The notes beneath the pieces are model-generated. The model did not search any database, was not told the origin of the DNA, and worked only from the letters and a program-made list of their open reading frames with translations. From a virus, in the IMG/VR virus record IMGVR_UViG_3300027759_000220, positions 1 through 36,379 of that record: a stretch of 36,379 nt of DNA; one strand, 5' to 3'. Below are positions 1-7,504 of this stretch, piece after piece. The translations under genes and the position numbers were made by a program. Positions within the stretch are counted from its first letter, which is position 1. The number at the start of each line of letters is the position of its first letter.

Positions 1-1100
1 CTATCACAAAAAAAACTAATTAAGAACCAAAATTTCACACAAATACAAAAAATCAATCACAACAAAAAACACAAAAACTAAAAATCAATAAGAAATAAAA
101 ATCAAATTAAATAATAAACCAATAATCGTAAATTGTGATCAAATATAAAAGAACACAAAAAACATAAAGATATTCATCAATATCACATAAATCAATCACA
201 ATTTACATCAATTTACATCAAAGAATAATCAACAATTAAACAACCTTATAAAAACAATAATCAACAAATATAAAATTCACAATTTACATGATAATAGGAC
301 TTTCACAAAAAAACCTTAAATCATAGATTGTATGCAGCAATTCATTTTTTTATAATCCAATTTTATTCTTTTGGTGAGAAAGTAAGAGAAAAAATTGTAA
401 TTTTGTGAAGGTTATAAGTTGTTTCTGTGAAAGGCGTGAATTGTATTTTGATGGGTTTGATTGGAAAATAGGTCAAAAATGGGCCTAGCCGCCGCCCCAT
501 TTTTTTACCATTTTACATAGTTTTTTTATGATTAAGGATATTATTTGATGATTAATTTGATGTAAAATCCACTTAAAAAGTAGATTTTTGATTTATTTTA
601 TGATTTTCTTTTTGTTTTTTTTGGATAAATGATCAAATATTGATTTAATTCTTAAAAAAATGTAAAATAAATCATAAAGAAATGAAAAAAGGCGATGATT
701 ATTGTATTTTTTGTTTATTTTTGGTCAAATTGTTGATAAAACTGTGATTTTCTTGGTGATTTTGTTGATTATGTGATTATAATTGCAAAAAATATGTGTT
801 TAGGAGGAGATTGGAGTTGTGTTTTGTCATTTGTTGGTTATTTCTTTGTGATTTCTTTGTGATTTTGAGGTTAAAACACAAAAAAACCTTTATTTTATGA
901 TTAATTTGTTTAAGATTAATTTGTTTTATTTTAAGATTAGATTAATCTTAAAGAAATGGTTGATTTTGTGATGTAATCTGGTTTACGCACTTGTACTTTT
1001 CTTGAATACTTGTACTTTTTGTTCAATTGATTTTTTACGCACTTGTACTCTGGGTTGTTTTTCTTGTTTTCCATGTATATGAGGTTGGGAAATGTCAAAT
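1..1100. other. Gene-free AT-rich region with strand-composition switch
   Basis: No credible gene is seen. Up to about 300 the + strand is A/C-rich and almost without G. From about 400 to 1000 it is T/G-rich and almost without C. A direct repeat AATTTACATC lies near 191-220. A perfect 9-bp inverted repeat (TTAAGATTA, 3-nt spacer) lies near 930-955. Three copies of the ACTTGTACT promoter-like box lie near 988-1050. Such a skew switch in noncoding DNA fits a replication start/stop or a divergent transcription boundary. This is inference only. Confidence 0.5.
988..1050 (+). promoter_or_regulatory. Cluster of three ACTTGTACT promoter-like boxes
   Basis: Three copies of ACTTGTACT occur in about 60 bp. 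The last is in the full form TTTTACGCACTTGTACTCT at 1032-1050. The same box recurs upstream of most genes after 18.9 kb, including in reverse before the one minus-strand gene there, which argues for a directional promoter. Confidence 0.5.
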
Positions 1101-1140
1101 AAACTGCTTCGGAGACGGAAGAAGCAAAGCCGACATATGG
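1101..1140 (+). promoter_or_regulatory. Leader element, copy 1
   Basis: First copy of the AAACTGCTTCGG...GAAGCAAAGCCGA element, with loop GGAGACGGAA and the variant tail CCGACATATGG. It lies 35 nt before the gene at 1176. Confidence 0.85.
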
Positions 1141-1175
1141 TTGTTGGCAAGGAGTGGTGAAAAGGAGTGTGAGAG

Positions 1176-1505
1176 ATGCGATTCCAGACAGAACTTTTCA
1201 GTTTTGATGGTATGAGTCTTTACTACGACAACAAGTTTGTCGCCAGATTCAAGTATATGAAGAGTAATATGTCAGGATTTCGTAGTTTTCTGATGAAGAA
1301 CTTCGATGTTGATGAATATTTTGCCAGATTGGCAGATCATTGTGGTGGAAAAGGCAAAGAATCGCCTTTGGAAATTCTTGAGAGCAAGGGTTTTGTTCTC
1401 AATCACATCAAGAAATGGTTGAAGAGGGATGGTTACCAGCCTAATTCAGAAGGATATCGTCTCTGGAGAGAATCTCAGAGGCAAAAAATTGCACAAAGTC
1501 GATAA
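1176..1505 (+). CDS. Conserved small phage-type protein, function unknown
   Basis: A 109-aa soluble, basic protein with no membrane segment. GGAG lies about 12 nt before the ATG. The text includes a YYDNKFVARFKYM segment and a later SPLEILESKGFVLNHIKKWLKRDGY segment, here cited only by its first and last residues (S64 and Y88 approximately), which looks like a helical module common in small viral proteins of unknown role. It is the first gene after the gene-free left region and is followed by two leader elements. No function is proposed. Confidence 0.75.
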   Translation: MRFQTELFSFDGMSLYYDNKFVARFKYMKSNMSGFRSFLMKNFDVDEYFARLADHCGGKGKESPLEILESKGFVLNHIKKWLKRDGYQPNSEGYRLWRESQRQKIAQSR

Positions 1506-1513
1506 ATGGAAAA

Positions 1514-1556
1514 AAACTGCTTCGGAGACGGAAGAAGCAAAGCCGATATATGGGTG
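1514..1556 (+). promoter_or_regulatory. Leader element, copy 2
   Basis: Loop GGAGACGGAA. It starts 9 nt after the stop of the upstream gene and is one of two tandem copies before the AT-hook gene. Confidence 0.9.
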
Positions 1557-1588
1557 TTCGATATTTTAACAATGATCTGAAGTAGAAA

Positions 1589-1631
1589 AAACTGCTTCGG
1601 ATTCGGAAGAAGCAAAGCCGATATATGGGTG
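1589..1631 (+). promoter_or_regulatory. Leader element, copy 3
   Basis: Loop GGATTCGGAA. It is followed within 3 nt by an intrinsic-terminator hairpin that lies before the start codon of the downstream gene, an attenuator-like arrangement. Confidence 0.9.
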
Positions 1632-1633
1632 TG

Positions 1634-1668
1634 AAGACGATCACAACTTCGTGGTTGTCTTTTTTTTT
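1634..1668 (+). terminator. Leader terminator (possible attenuator)
   Basis: AAGACGATCAC pairs over 11 bp (two G-U) with GTGGTTGTCTT around a 6-nt loop and runs into a T-tract of nine. It sits in the leader, 24 nt before the ATG at 1692, so it should control read-through into that gene. Nearly the same hairpin without the T-tract follows the decayed element at 2945. Confidence 0.7.
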
Positions 1669-1691
1669 GGTTTTTCATGGAGGGTTTCGCA

Positions 1692-2003
1692 ATGGCTAAT
1701 GTTGCTAAGAAGGTTTCTAAGAAGGTTGCCAAGGTTGGTCGTCCTAAGAAGTTTACTTCTGAACAGGTTCGTCTTTTCAAGTCTGTTGTTCGTGAGTTTG
1801 GTCTTACTGGAGCTATTCCGGTCCTTCTAGAGAAGGGTCTGTCGGTTTCAGTACCGACTCTGAGCAAGTACATCTCGACTGGAGCAGGAGGTCGTCCTCC
1901 TGTTCGATTGAAGAGGGGTCGTCCTCGTAAGGTCGAGACTAATCAGGTTGTTTCTTCTGTCGAAGAAGTAAAAGTTGAAGCAACTGTTGAAGCAGTTGCC
2001 TAA
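1692..2003 (+). CDS. AT-hook / HTH-like DNA-binding protein
   Basis: A 103-aa protein. The start is chosen at 1692 because GGAGG lies 11 nt upstream; an in-frame upstream ATG at 1677 has no ribosome site. The Lys-rich N-terminus carries GRPKK (about residues 17-21). A helical segment follows that could be a helix-turn-helix (EQVRLFKSVVREFGLTGA, then VSVPTLSKYIS). A second AT-hook core, KRGRPRK, lies near residues 75-81, and the tail is acidic. AT-hooks bind the minor groove of AT-rich DNA. It probably acts as a nucleoid-type protein or transcription regulator of the viral genome. The second AT-hook is shared in sequence with the protein at 7501. Confidence 0.75.
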   Translation: MANVAKKVSKKVAKVGRPKKFTSEQVRLFKSVVREFGLTGAIPVLLEKGLSVSVPTLSKYISTGAGGRPPVRLKRGRPRKVETNQVVSSVEEVKVEATVEAVA

Positions 2004-2032
2004 TTTTTAACGATAACCCAAAGGAGTATGAC

Positions 2033-2239
2033 ATGCCTAAGAAGAAACTGGTTCGTCGGGAGTTTTACATTCAGGAAACTGGTCAGGGTTACGATGTGAT
2101 GGTAGTGGTTCTTGGTGTTGATGGTTATGAGTATTGTCATGGGCAATTCTTCTGCAAGAAATATGCAGAAGATATCTTGAGTGATCTCAATGAGGCCGAG
2201 ACTCGTAAGCAGGAAGCTGCTTACGAACTTAACGGTTGA
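2033..2239 (+). CDS. Small protein, function unknown
   Basis: A 68-aa protein with AAAGGAG 8 nt before the ATG. It has a basic N-terminus (MPKKKLVRREF), a central beta-rich part and an acidic helical C-terminus. It lies 30 nt after the AT-hook gene and is probably co-transcribed with it. A strong terminator follows at 2255. No family is recognised. Confidence 0.75.
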   Translation: MPKKKLVRREFYIQETGQGYDVMVVVLGVDGYEYCHGQFFCKKYAEDILSDLNEAETRKQEAAYELNG

Positions 2240-2254
2240 TTAATTAGGATTCAA

Positions 2255-2287
2255 GGGTGGCATAGTTAACTCTATGCCACCCTTTTT
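2255..2287 (+). terminator. Intrinsic terminator, copy 1 of 3
   Basis: GGGTGGCATAG pairs over 11 bp with CTATGCCACCC and is followed by TTTTT. The 60-bp module of terminator, TTTCATGCG and ACCCAAAGGAG is repeated almost exactly at 2509 and 3346. Confidence 0.9.
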
Positions 2288-2319
2288 CATGCGATTTTTT
2301 ACCCAAAGGAGTGTGTGAT

Positions 2320-2499
2320 ATGTTAGAACGGGGAACAATGGTATTCTGGGGTAGTAGTGTCCCGTACTTTGTCATTGAATGGCAACCGGAAAATGGTCCC
2401 GGTGCGTACTGGCTCGTTAATGGTGCTGGCGAATCTGCTGTCGCAGCACCAAGTGAATTAACAGAGTACCCAATCTTCCAGAAGATTGATGTTGAATGA
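2320..2499 (+). CDS. Small protein, function unknown
   Basis: A 59-aa protein. ATG 2320 is chosen because AAAGGAG ends 8 nt upstream; an in-frame GTG at 2311 overlaps that site. Its Trp/Tyr/Pro-rich, beta-type text (VFWGSSVPYFVIEW) suggests a small SH3-like or beta-barrel fold. It lies between two copies of the same terminator, so it is a single-gene unit. Confidence 0.7.
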   Translation: MLERGTMVFWGSSVPYFVIEWQPENGPGAYWLVNGAGESAVAAPSELTEYPIFQKIDVE

Positions 2500-2508
2500 T
2501 TGAGGACA

Positions 2509-2541
2509 GGGTGGCATAGTTAACTCTATGCCACCATTTTT
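2509..2541 (+). terminator. Intrinsic terminator, copy 2 of 3
   Basis: Same 11-bp stem as at 2255, with one change at the stem base (CCACCA) before TTTTT. Confidence 0.85.
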
Positions 2542-2574
2542 CATGCGATTTTTTACCCAAAGGAGTATTTGACA

Positions 2575-2874
2575 ATGCATAAAATATACCTTGTCGTTGA
2601 AATGAATTGCAATCCTAAAGTTTCCGAAGTTTCCGAAATTTCGGTAAAAAGTTTTGCCGACGAGGAAGTGGCTAAAAAGTTTTTTTTAGAGCAAGTAGAA
2701 AAGAATGGTCGTAGAACAGTAAGAGTTGGTTACAAAAAAGTTCTGTCCCCAATGGGCAGGAGTGAGTTGTTAGAAATTTGGAGAAACAAAGTGTGGCAGA
2801 ATTTTGATATTATGCCAACAAAAGAAAAATATCTTAAAATTGCATTTTTGGAATCAATGATCGACGCAGGTTGA
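2575..2874 (+). CDS. Hypothetical protein
   Basis: A 99-aa protein. ATG 2575 is preceded by AAAGGAG at 2560-2566. It has an N-terminal beta segment (KIYLVVEMN), then an imperfect internal repeat VSEVSEISV, then a helical C-terminal half rich in Lys/Glu. No motif is recognised. It is a separate unit after terminator copy 2. Confidence 0.7.
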   Translation: MHKIYLVVEMNCNPKVSEVSEISVKSFADEEVAKKFFLEQVEKNGRRTVRVGYKKVLSPMGRSELLEIWRNKVWQNFDIMPTKEKYLKIAFLESMIDAG

Positions 2875-2944
2875 TTGATAGGTCTGGTCATGCCGAAGTA
2901 TAAGTGTAACGATAACCCAAAGGAGTTTGAGATGTGCCACAACA

Positions 2945-2984
2945 TCGGTAAATGTACCATAGAAGCAAAGCCGATAGTATGGTG
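2945..2984 (+). promoter_or_regulatory. Decayed leader element
   Basis: It keeps the 3' half AGAAGCAAAGCCGATA and an upstream ATCGG, but lacks the TGCTTC arm. It is followed at 2988-3013 by the same AGACAATCAC/GTGGTTGTCT hairpin family seen after copy 3, here without a T-tract. Confidence 0.6.
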
Positions 2985-3044
2985 TGGAGACAATCACAAC
3001 TTCGTGGTTGTCTTGTGTTGCAGAAGGGTAGAAGGAGTAATGAT

Positions 3045-3314
3045 ATGGCACACACAGAAGAAGATTATTTGTTTGCTCTTTCCGGCGAATTCGCCGTTTC
3101 AAGCCACTTGAAACCAATTTTTGCGGGACGAAAAAACACCATTATTGGTTTTGAAATGCCAGATGGTCGTAAAGTTAAACTCATAGTTGGTTTACAACTG
3201 GAAAATGAAGTCAATGGTGATTATGATCACATTACTTCAGCGAAAGGAATGCAGGACTTGGGTTTTGGTTTGCTTGATTACCATATGAGTTCTTTTGAGT
3301 CAAAAGGAGTATGA
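3045..3314 (+). CDS. Hypothetical protein
   Basis: An 89-aa protein. AAGGAG lies 7 nt before ATG 3045; ATG 3040 is out of frame. A central segment (KNTIIGFEMPDGRKVKLIVG) looks like a beta hairpin with a DGR turn. The C-terminus is Gly- and Ser-rich. It is preceded by the decayed leader element and its hairpin, and followed by terminator copy 3. No family is recognised. Confidence 0.7.
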   Translation: MAHTEEDYLFALSGEFAVSSHLKPIFAGRKNTIIGFEMPDGRKVKLIVGLQLENEVNGDYDHITSAKGMQDLGFGLLDYHMSSFESKGV

Positions 3315-3345
3315 TTAAATCTTATAATGTTGATTAATATTTCAA

Positions 3346-3379
3346 GGGTGGCATAGTTAACTCTATGCCACCCTTTTTC
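3346..3379 (+). terminator. Intrinsic terminator, copy 3 of 3
   Basis: Perfect copy of the GGGTGGCATAG stem with a T5 tail. The following AAAGGAGTGTGTGATATG start region matches that at 2304, so the whole terminator and start module was duplicated. Confidence 0.9.
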
Positions 3380-3407
3380 ATGCGTTTAACCCAAAGGAGT
3401 GTGTGAT

Positions 3408-4196
3408 ATGTCTACTCGTGGAACTTATCAATTCAATTCTGGTCATAATCATGAAGGAATTACAACTGTGTACATTCATCATGACAATTATCCGAAAGGA
3501 GCGGCACGGTATTTTTACGAAACTCTTATCAATCCTTCTAAGGGTAATCTAGCAACCCAATTTATTCGAGCAAACCCCAATTCAGAAATCACAGATAGTC
3601 ATGAACCCTATGCAAAGCCTTATATTCATGGTGATACCAAATATCAATACTACATTGATGGAAATGATGCAGGGGCAATTGTGAGTGTTTATGAGGTCGA
3701 TTTGAAATTGATGGGTCAAGAAGGCATTCCTAAAAAGGAATTGTGTCTTCTAGATTCATTACCTCTTTACGAGTTTATCAACAAGTATATTGATGATTCA
3801 GAAATTGAAATAATCGTTCCTGTTTCCTTTAATGAAATTCCTCATGAATGTACGATTTATTTGAACAAAGAATTGGCTAGGAAAGAATTAGCTAGGAAAG
3901 GTTTGCCAGATGAAGTGAAAAAAGTTATTCGCAATTACATTGGAGATATTGGTAAGAGTAAATTTTTTGAAACTGTTTGCATTGTTCCAAACATGATTGT
4001 TCTTGTTGCTCCTACAGGTGAGTCAATTGACATCAGGATTCGTGATGAAAAATTGCTCATCATGGTGAATACCGATTCACCAGAAAATCCTTCTTCCTAC
4101 ACCGAGGAATGGGAAAGAAATAAATATCAAACAAATCCAAAAGATAAAATTTACTATCAAAGAATATCACTTCCTTGTTCTAAGAGAGAGAGTTAA
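3408..4196 (+). CDS. Hypothetical protein, about 262 aa
   Basis: ATG 3408 has AAAGGAG 8 nt upstream. The N-terminal third (GTYQFNSG, TTVYIHHDNYPKGAARYF) resembles a module seen in many phage and plasmid proteins where short STRGTYxF starts precede an IHxDGYPxGAA motif; the function of that module is unknown to me. Beta-rich and helical segments follow, with an internal tandem ELARK repeat (bases 3872-3900). The C-terminal third ends in an acidic, then basic tail. It is a single-gene unit closed by the terminator at 4215. Confidence 0.75.
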   Translation: MSTRGTYQFNSGHNHEGITTVYIHHDNYPKGAARYFYETLINPSKGNLATQFIRANPNSEITDSHEPYAKPYIHGDTKYQYYIDGNDAGAIVSVYEVDLKLMGQEGIPKKELCLLDSLPLYEFINKYIDDSEIEIIVPVSFNEIPHECTIYLNKELARKELARKGLPDEVKKVIRNYIGDIGKSKFFETVCIVPNMIVLVAPTGESIDIRIRDEKLLIMVNTDSPENPSSYTEEWERNKYQTNPKDKIYYQRISLPCSKRES

Positions 4197-4214
4197 AAAT
4201 ATATCATGAGGTAT

Positions 4215-4250
4215 ATCCTTGTGGAGTATTCCACAAGGATTTTGATTTTA
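4215..4250 (+). terminator. Terminator hairpin of the GTGGAGTATTCCAC family
   Basis: ATCCTTGTGG pairs with CCACAAGGAT around AGTATT and is followed by TTTGATTTTA. The stem is a member of the GTAGAGTATTCTAC repeat family, which links that family to transcript ends. Confidence 0.75.
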
Positions 4251-4294
4251 TTGATTTGATAAAACGAGGTATTTGGTTTTAAGGAAGGTGATTA

Positions 4295-5503
4295 ATGGAA
4301 CAGCCTCATTTTATATTTTTTGGGGAAGGCGATTCTCTGAGAAGAAAAGCACCAACTGAGGAAGAGAAGTTGGTTCTTGTAGACAGGAAAGCCAAAGAGA
4401 GTCCTTTTCACAAGTTTGTTGGAAACGACAAGGCAGTGAAGAAGTTGCAGGTTGCGGCCTATCATGCTTTGGGTCACCCTAATCACATGATGAGGGATTT
4501 GAGCTTTAGCATATTTGGGCCAGCAAGTGCAGGAAAGACGACTTTGGCAAGGATCTATGGTGAAGCAGTAAGGCTCCCATTCATCGAAATAAGTCCAAAG
4601 GGTGTTAAGGCCCTTGATGATGTATTCGACTTTATAGACGGTGTTTTAAGCCGTGCAGGTATTGGATTGGTTGATTTAGATGAAGGCAAGCATGTTTTGC
4701 CTCCCTGTGTTTTGTTCTTTGACGAGGTCCATGCTTTATCTGATGGAATCATTCAAGGTTTGCTCAAGGCTACCGAGTTTGGCGATGCCATCATGCAGAC
4801 AGAGAGCGGAAGGATTCTGGACACATATGCGGCAACATGGATGGTTGCCACTACAGATGAGGGAAAGTTATTTGATGCATTTAGGACTAGGTTTAATCCA
4901 ATTCATCTTCAATATCTTGGCAAGAAGGATGTTGCGAAGATTGTAGGAAATAATCATCCTGATTTGTCTGAGGAAGTCTGCAACCTTGTTTCTCATTATA
5001 ATCCAAGGGTTCCTAGGCAGGCATTACAATTTGCTAGGTACATGGAAATGTATAGGAAAATGCATAATGACATGTCGTGGAAAGAAATAGCCAAGTCTGT
5101 GGCTAATGACGAAGGAATCAATGAATATGGATTCAATGAGAATCAGATGAAGGTTTTGAAGAACCTCGAGGGTGGCGCTCTCAGTAAAAAGAACTTGGCT
5201 ACGATGATTGGAAGGAAGGAAGAGGAGCTTGAGAATTACATTATTCCAACATTGATTGCAGAAACAGAAGATCAGAGTTCTCTGATTAAGAGCAGTGCCA
5301 GAGGTTATATTCTTACTGATGAAGGAAGTCGTCTCTTAGTTGACATGAGGTTGTTTGACCAGTTAGCTCATGATCCGAATGGTCCTTCTGTCAACATTGA
5401 TCCCAAGTATGTAATTGTGGAAGTACTTAAAAGACTTGGTAGTGAAGAACAAAAGAAATCATTCATGAAAAGTCTGATCAAAGAAATCGAATCTATGATT
5501 TGA
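4295..5503 (+). CDS. RuvB-like AAA+ ATPase
   Basis: A 402-aa protein with AAGGAAGGTG upstream of the ATG. FVGNDKAVKKL (about 41-51) matches the RuvB/clamp-loader N-terminal region. It has Walker A GPASAGKT (75-82), Walker B LFFDE (140-144), sensor-1 ATTDEG (185-190) and an arginine-finger-like FRTRF (196-200). The C-terminal part (from about 280) reads as a winged-helix domain with YILTDEGSRLL. RuvB drives branch migration of Holliday junctions. It probably acts in viral recombination or replication, though a clamp-loader-like role is possible. No RuvA or RuvC partner is visible. It is the largest gene of the left block. Confidence 0.85.
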   Translation: MEQPHFIFFGEGDSLRRKAPTEEEKLVLVDRKAKESPFHKFVGNDKAVKKLQVAAYHALGHPNHMMRDLSFSIFGPASAGKTTLARIYGEAVRLPFIEISPKGVKALDDVFDFIDGVLSRAGIGLVDLDEGKHVLPPCVLFFDEVHALSDGIIQGLLKATEFGDAIMQTESGRILDTYAATWMVATTDEGKLFDAFRTRFNPIHLQYLGKKDVAKIVGNNHPDLSEEVCNLVSHYNPRVPRQALQFARYMEMYRKMHNDMSWKEIAKSVANDEGINEYGFNENQMKVLKNLEGGALSKKNLATMIGRKEEELENYIIPTLIAETEDQSSLIKSSARGYILTDEGSRLLVDMRLFDQLAHDPNGPSVNIDPKYVIVEVLKRLGSEEQKKSFMKSLIKEIESMI

Positions 5504-5524
5504 TTTCTTTGAATCAAGGTTAAC

Positions 5525-5561
5525 AATAAGAGAATTCATATGGATTCTCTTATTTTATTTT
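5525..5561 (+). terminator. Intrinsic terminator
   Basis: AATAAGAGAAT pairs with ATTCTCTTATT and is followed by TTATTTTC, just after the ATPase gene. Confidence 0.8.
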
Positions 5562-5572
5562 CAGTTGGTTGC

Positions 5573-5612
5573 AGAGTACAAGTGCGTAAGTTGATTTTAC
5601 GCACTTGTACTT
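5573..5612. promoter_or_regulatory. Inverted pair of ACTTGTACT promoter-like boxes
   Basis: AGTACAAGTGCGTAA and TTACGCACTTGTACT face each other around 6 nt, forming a 15-bp inverted repeat. This could be two divergent promoter copies, an operator, or a hairpin. Confidence 0.6.
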
Positions 5613-5633
5613 TGTCTTCATCGTGAGTTTTTG

Positions 5634-5676
5634 AAACTGCTTCGGATTGGGAAGAAGCAAAGCCGATATATGGGTG
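5634..5676 (+). promoter_or_regulatory. Leader element, copy 4
   Basis: Loop GGATTGGGAA. First of two copies 29 nt apart before the operon that starts at 5760. Confidence 0.9.
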
Positions 5677-5705
5677 CAACCAATCATGTTGATCACTAAT
5701 TCTTG

Positions 5706-5748
5706 AAACTGCTTCGGATTGGCAAGAAGCAAAGCCGATATATGGGTG
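5706..5748 (+). promoter_or_regulatory. Leader element, copy 5
   Basis: Loop GGATTGGCAA. Its tail runs straight into the GAGGAG ribosome site of the gene at 5760. Confidence 0.9.
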
Positions 5749-5759
5749 AGGAGAATTCA

Positions 5760-6095
5760 ATGCCAGAAGACAACAAGGTCAAGACTTCTGAATGTATTGC
5801 TGGTGATATAGTTTACACAAATTTTGCGGGGTTGAGTCAGAATTACGAACCTCGTGATTGTGCATTTTTCCATTTGTTCAAGTGGAAGGTTATTCTTCCT
5901 GAGTATTCATTGTGTGCCAGAATCCAAGATAATGGTTCTTTTGATGAGAAGCCAGTAATCATGGAAGAGTGCTACAAGACTAAGAAAGAAGCACTCTTTG
6001 CTTGTGCCCAAAGGCTACAAAGTTTTGTTGACAATATATCAGGTACTATCAATAAGGCACTTGAGCAGGCAATGCTCATCATTGATAAGGAGTAA
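5760..6095 (+). CDS. Hypothetical protein, first gene of the Ub-like operon
   Basis: A 111-aa protein. ATG 5760 has GAGGAG 8 nt upstream. The middle is aromatic and Cys-containing (CAFFHLFKWKVILPEYSLCARI). The C-terminal helix is rich in Ala and Glu. It lies 3 nt before the next gene, so it is translationally linked to the run that ends with the Ub-like protein. Its function is unknown. Confidence 0.75.
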   Translation: MPEDNKVKTSECIAGDIVYTNFAGLSQNYEPRDCAFFHLFKWKVILPEYSLCARIQDNGSFDEKPVIMEECYKTKKEALFACAQRLQSFVDNISGTINKALEQAMLIIDKE

Positions 6096-6098
6096 ATC

Positions 6099-7214
6099 AT
6101 GAGTAGTTTGGTTGATTCTTTGAAGAATTCTCATTTCATTTACGACTTTGGGAATGGTGTTTCCGAACCTGTTCATTATGTCAATCGTGATAGTTCGGGT
6201 AGGTGGAATTTGGCACTTCCTTATTGCAGGGAAGAAACTGGCAAGTACATTGCTGGCCAAAGGGAAGAAAGCGGTAATATCCGTTTTTATATCAGCAAGT
6301 CTGATATGAATTTCGCAACCATTGATGAAATGGCAGAATGGTGCGTTCAAAATGATCGTAGTATTGTTTATCGACTTTCTTCTCAATCCAACGATTCTTT
6401 CAAGGTTGATTATGAAACGATAATTGGTTTGAGGTCTAAAAAACCAACAACTGCCAACATCAATTCTTTTCTCAATGCAATTGGTTTGGGATTCGTCAAT
6501 GTCACAAGAGCTAGGAAAAACAGAAGATTATCAGGTCGTGTTGATTATGATCGTCTTGATTTAACTTATAGCATCAACAGTTCAACACAAAACAGTTTAA
6601 GACAACGAAATTTTAATCTTGAATACTATGACGAAAAATCTTTTCACTTATTCAGTTCTTTATTGAAGGTTTTGACTCTACATCATTCTGATTCAATAGT
6701 TCAAGACAACAATTACTTTCTTGGTTTAAGCAACTTTGGTCGTGATAGTTATGATTTAGTTTTGGGTCATTTTTTAAGGTCTATAAAGACCCAGAATTGT
6801 ACGAGTAATAATTTTGATCAGAATTCTTTTGATCCCGAAAGGTTAGGTGAAATCAACAAGTTTCTTTTCCCTGCCCAGTCTATAATGCTTGCTCATATTT
6901 CATCTCAGGTTTTGAATAATCTTGACAAGTATCAATTAGATCCAATGAATCCTAGTCTTTATATTAAATCGACAGTTGTTGATTCTTGGGGATTGAAAAT
7001 TAATTATACAAACCAAGGGGCAAATCCTATTCATTATGGATTTGACTATTTCTACTGTTCTGATTATGGATATTCTCCAAAAAGATTTATCTCAGGTTTT
7101 GTTAGAAATAGTCCTGTTGTGGAAAAGGTGAAAGAGCTTTTCCAGATTTCTGTTTCTGGAATGGATGAATGGAGGAGCAATCTTGCTTCAAGGTTGAAGA
7201 GGACTTCATCATGA
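6099..7214 (+). CDS. Hypothetical protein, about 371 aa
   Basis: AAGGAG lies 7 nt before ATG 6099. It is a soluble, Asn/Ser/Tyr-rich protein with no membrane segment or recognised catalytic motif. The final 40 residues are helical and basic. Its stop overlaps the start of the next gene (ATGA at 7211). Its place directly upstream of the E2-like, JAB, E1 and Ub-like genes suggests it belongs to the same pathway, perhaps as a target-recognition or accessory factor. This is inference from position only. Confidence 0.75.
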   Translation: MSSLVDSLKNSHFIYDFGNGVSEPVHYVNRDSSGRWNLALPYCREETGKYIAGQREESGNIRFYISKSDMNFATIDEMAEWCVQNDRSIVYRLSSQSNDSFKVDYETIIGLRSKKPTTANINSFLNAIGLGFVNVTRARKNRRLSGRVDYDRLDLTYSINSSTQNSLRQRNFNLEYYDEKSFHLFSSLLKVLTLHHSDSIVQDNNYFLGLSNFGRDSYDLVLGHFLRSIKTQNCTSNNFDQNSFDPERLGEINKFLFPAQSIMLAHISSQVLNNLDKYQLDPMNPSLYIKSTVVDSWGLKINYTNQGANPIHYGFDYFYCSDYGYSPKRFISGFVRNSPVVEKVKELFQISVSGMDEWRSNLASRLKRTSS

Positions 7215-7504
7215 CAATTAAAAAAAAGGAAAAGGATTGGCCTAAAAGTGAAAAAGAACTCAAACCCTTTTCCGTTAAAAATTTTCATTTCTATACTTGT
7301 GTTTTTTCTTCGAGCATAGATCAAGGTTTTGTGTATTACCTTCAAAAATTTGATTGGAAGGGAATTCTTCAGATAGAACAAAATAGCCCTAGATTCAAAA
7401 ACATAGAAGAAGCATATGATTACATTGGAATGCCTTTTGATAAAACTGTTTCGGAATCGGAAGAAGCAAAGCCGATAAAACAAAGAAGGGGGAATCGCAC
7501 ATGA
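7211..7504 (+). CDS. Small basic protein, function unknown
   Basis: A 97-aa protein that starts by ATGA overlap with the upstream stop and ends by ATGA overlap with the next start, so its translation is coupled on both sides. The first 20 residues are very Lys-rich. The last 20 residues are encoded by a copy of the leader element (7443-7480), so the tail TVSESEEAKPI is partly a by-product of a regulatory DNA/RNA sequence. Confidence 0.65.
   Translation: MTIKKKEKDWPKSEKELKPFSVKNFHFYTCVFSSSIDQGFVYYLQKFDWKGILQIEQNSPRFKNIEEAYDYIGMPFDKTVSESEEAKPIKQRRGNRT
7443..7480 (+). promoter_or_regulatory. Leader element, copy 6 (inside coding sequence)
   Basis: Loop GGAATCGGAA and arm TGTTTC, which can still pair with GAAGCA through a G-U. 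It lies inside the 3' end of the upstream ORF and 21 nt before ATG 7501. It is conserved although it must also be read as protein. Confidence 0.8.

Noticed and set aside
1027-1215. 62-aa ORF spanning the first leader element
   Set aside because: It has no ribosome site and is coded through the leader element.
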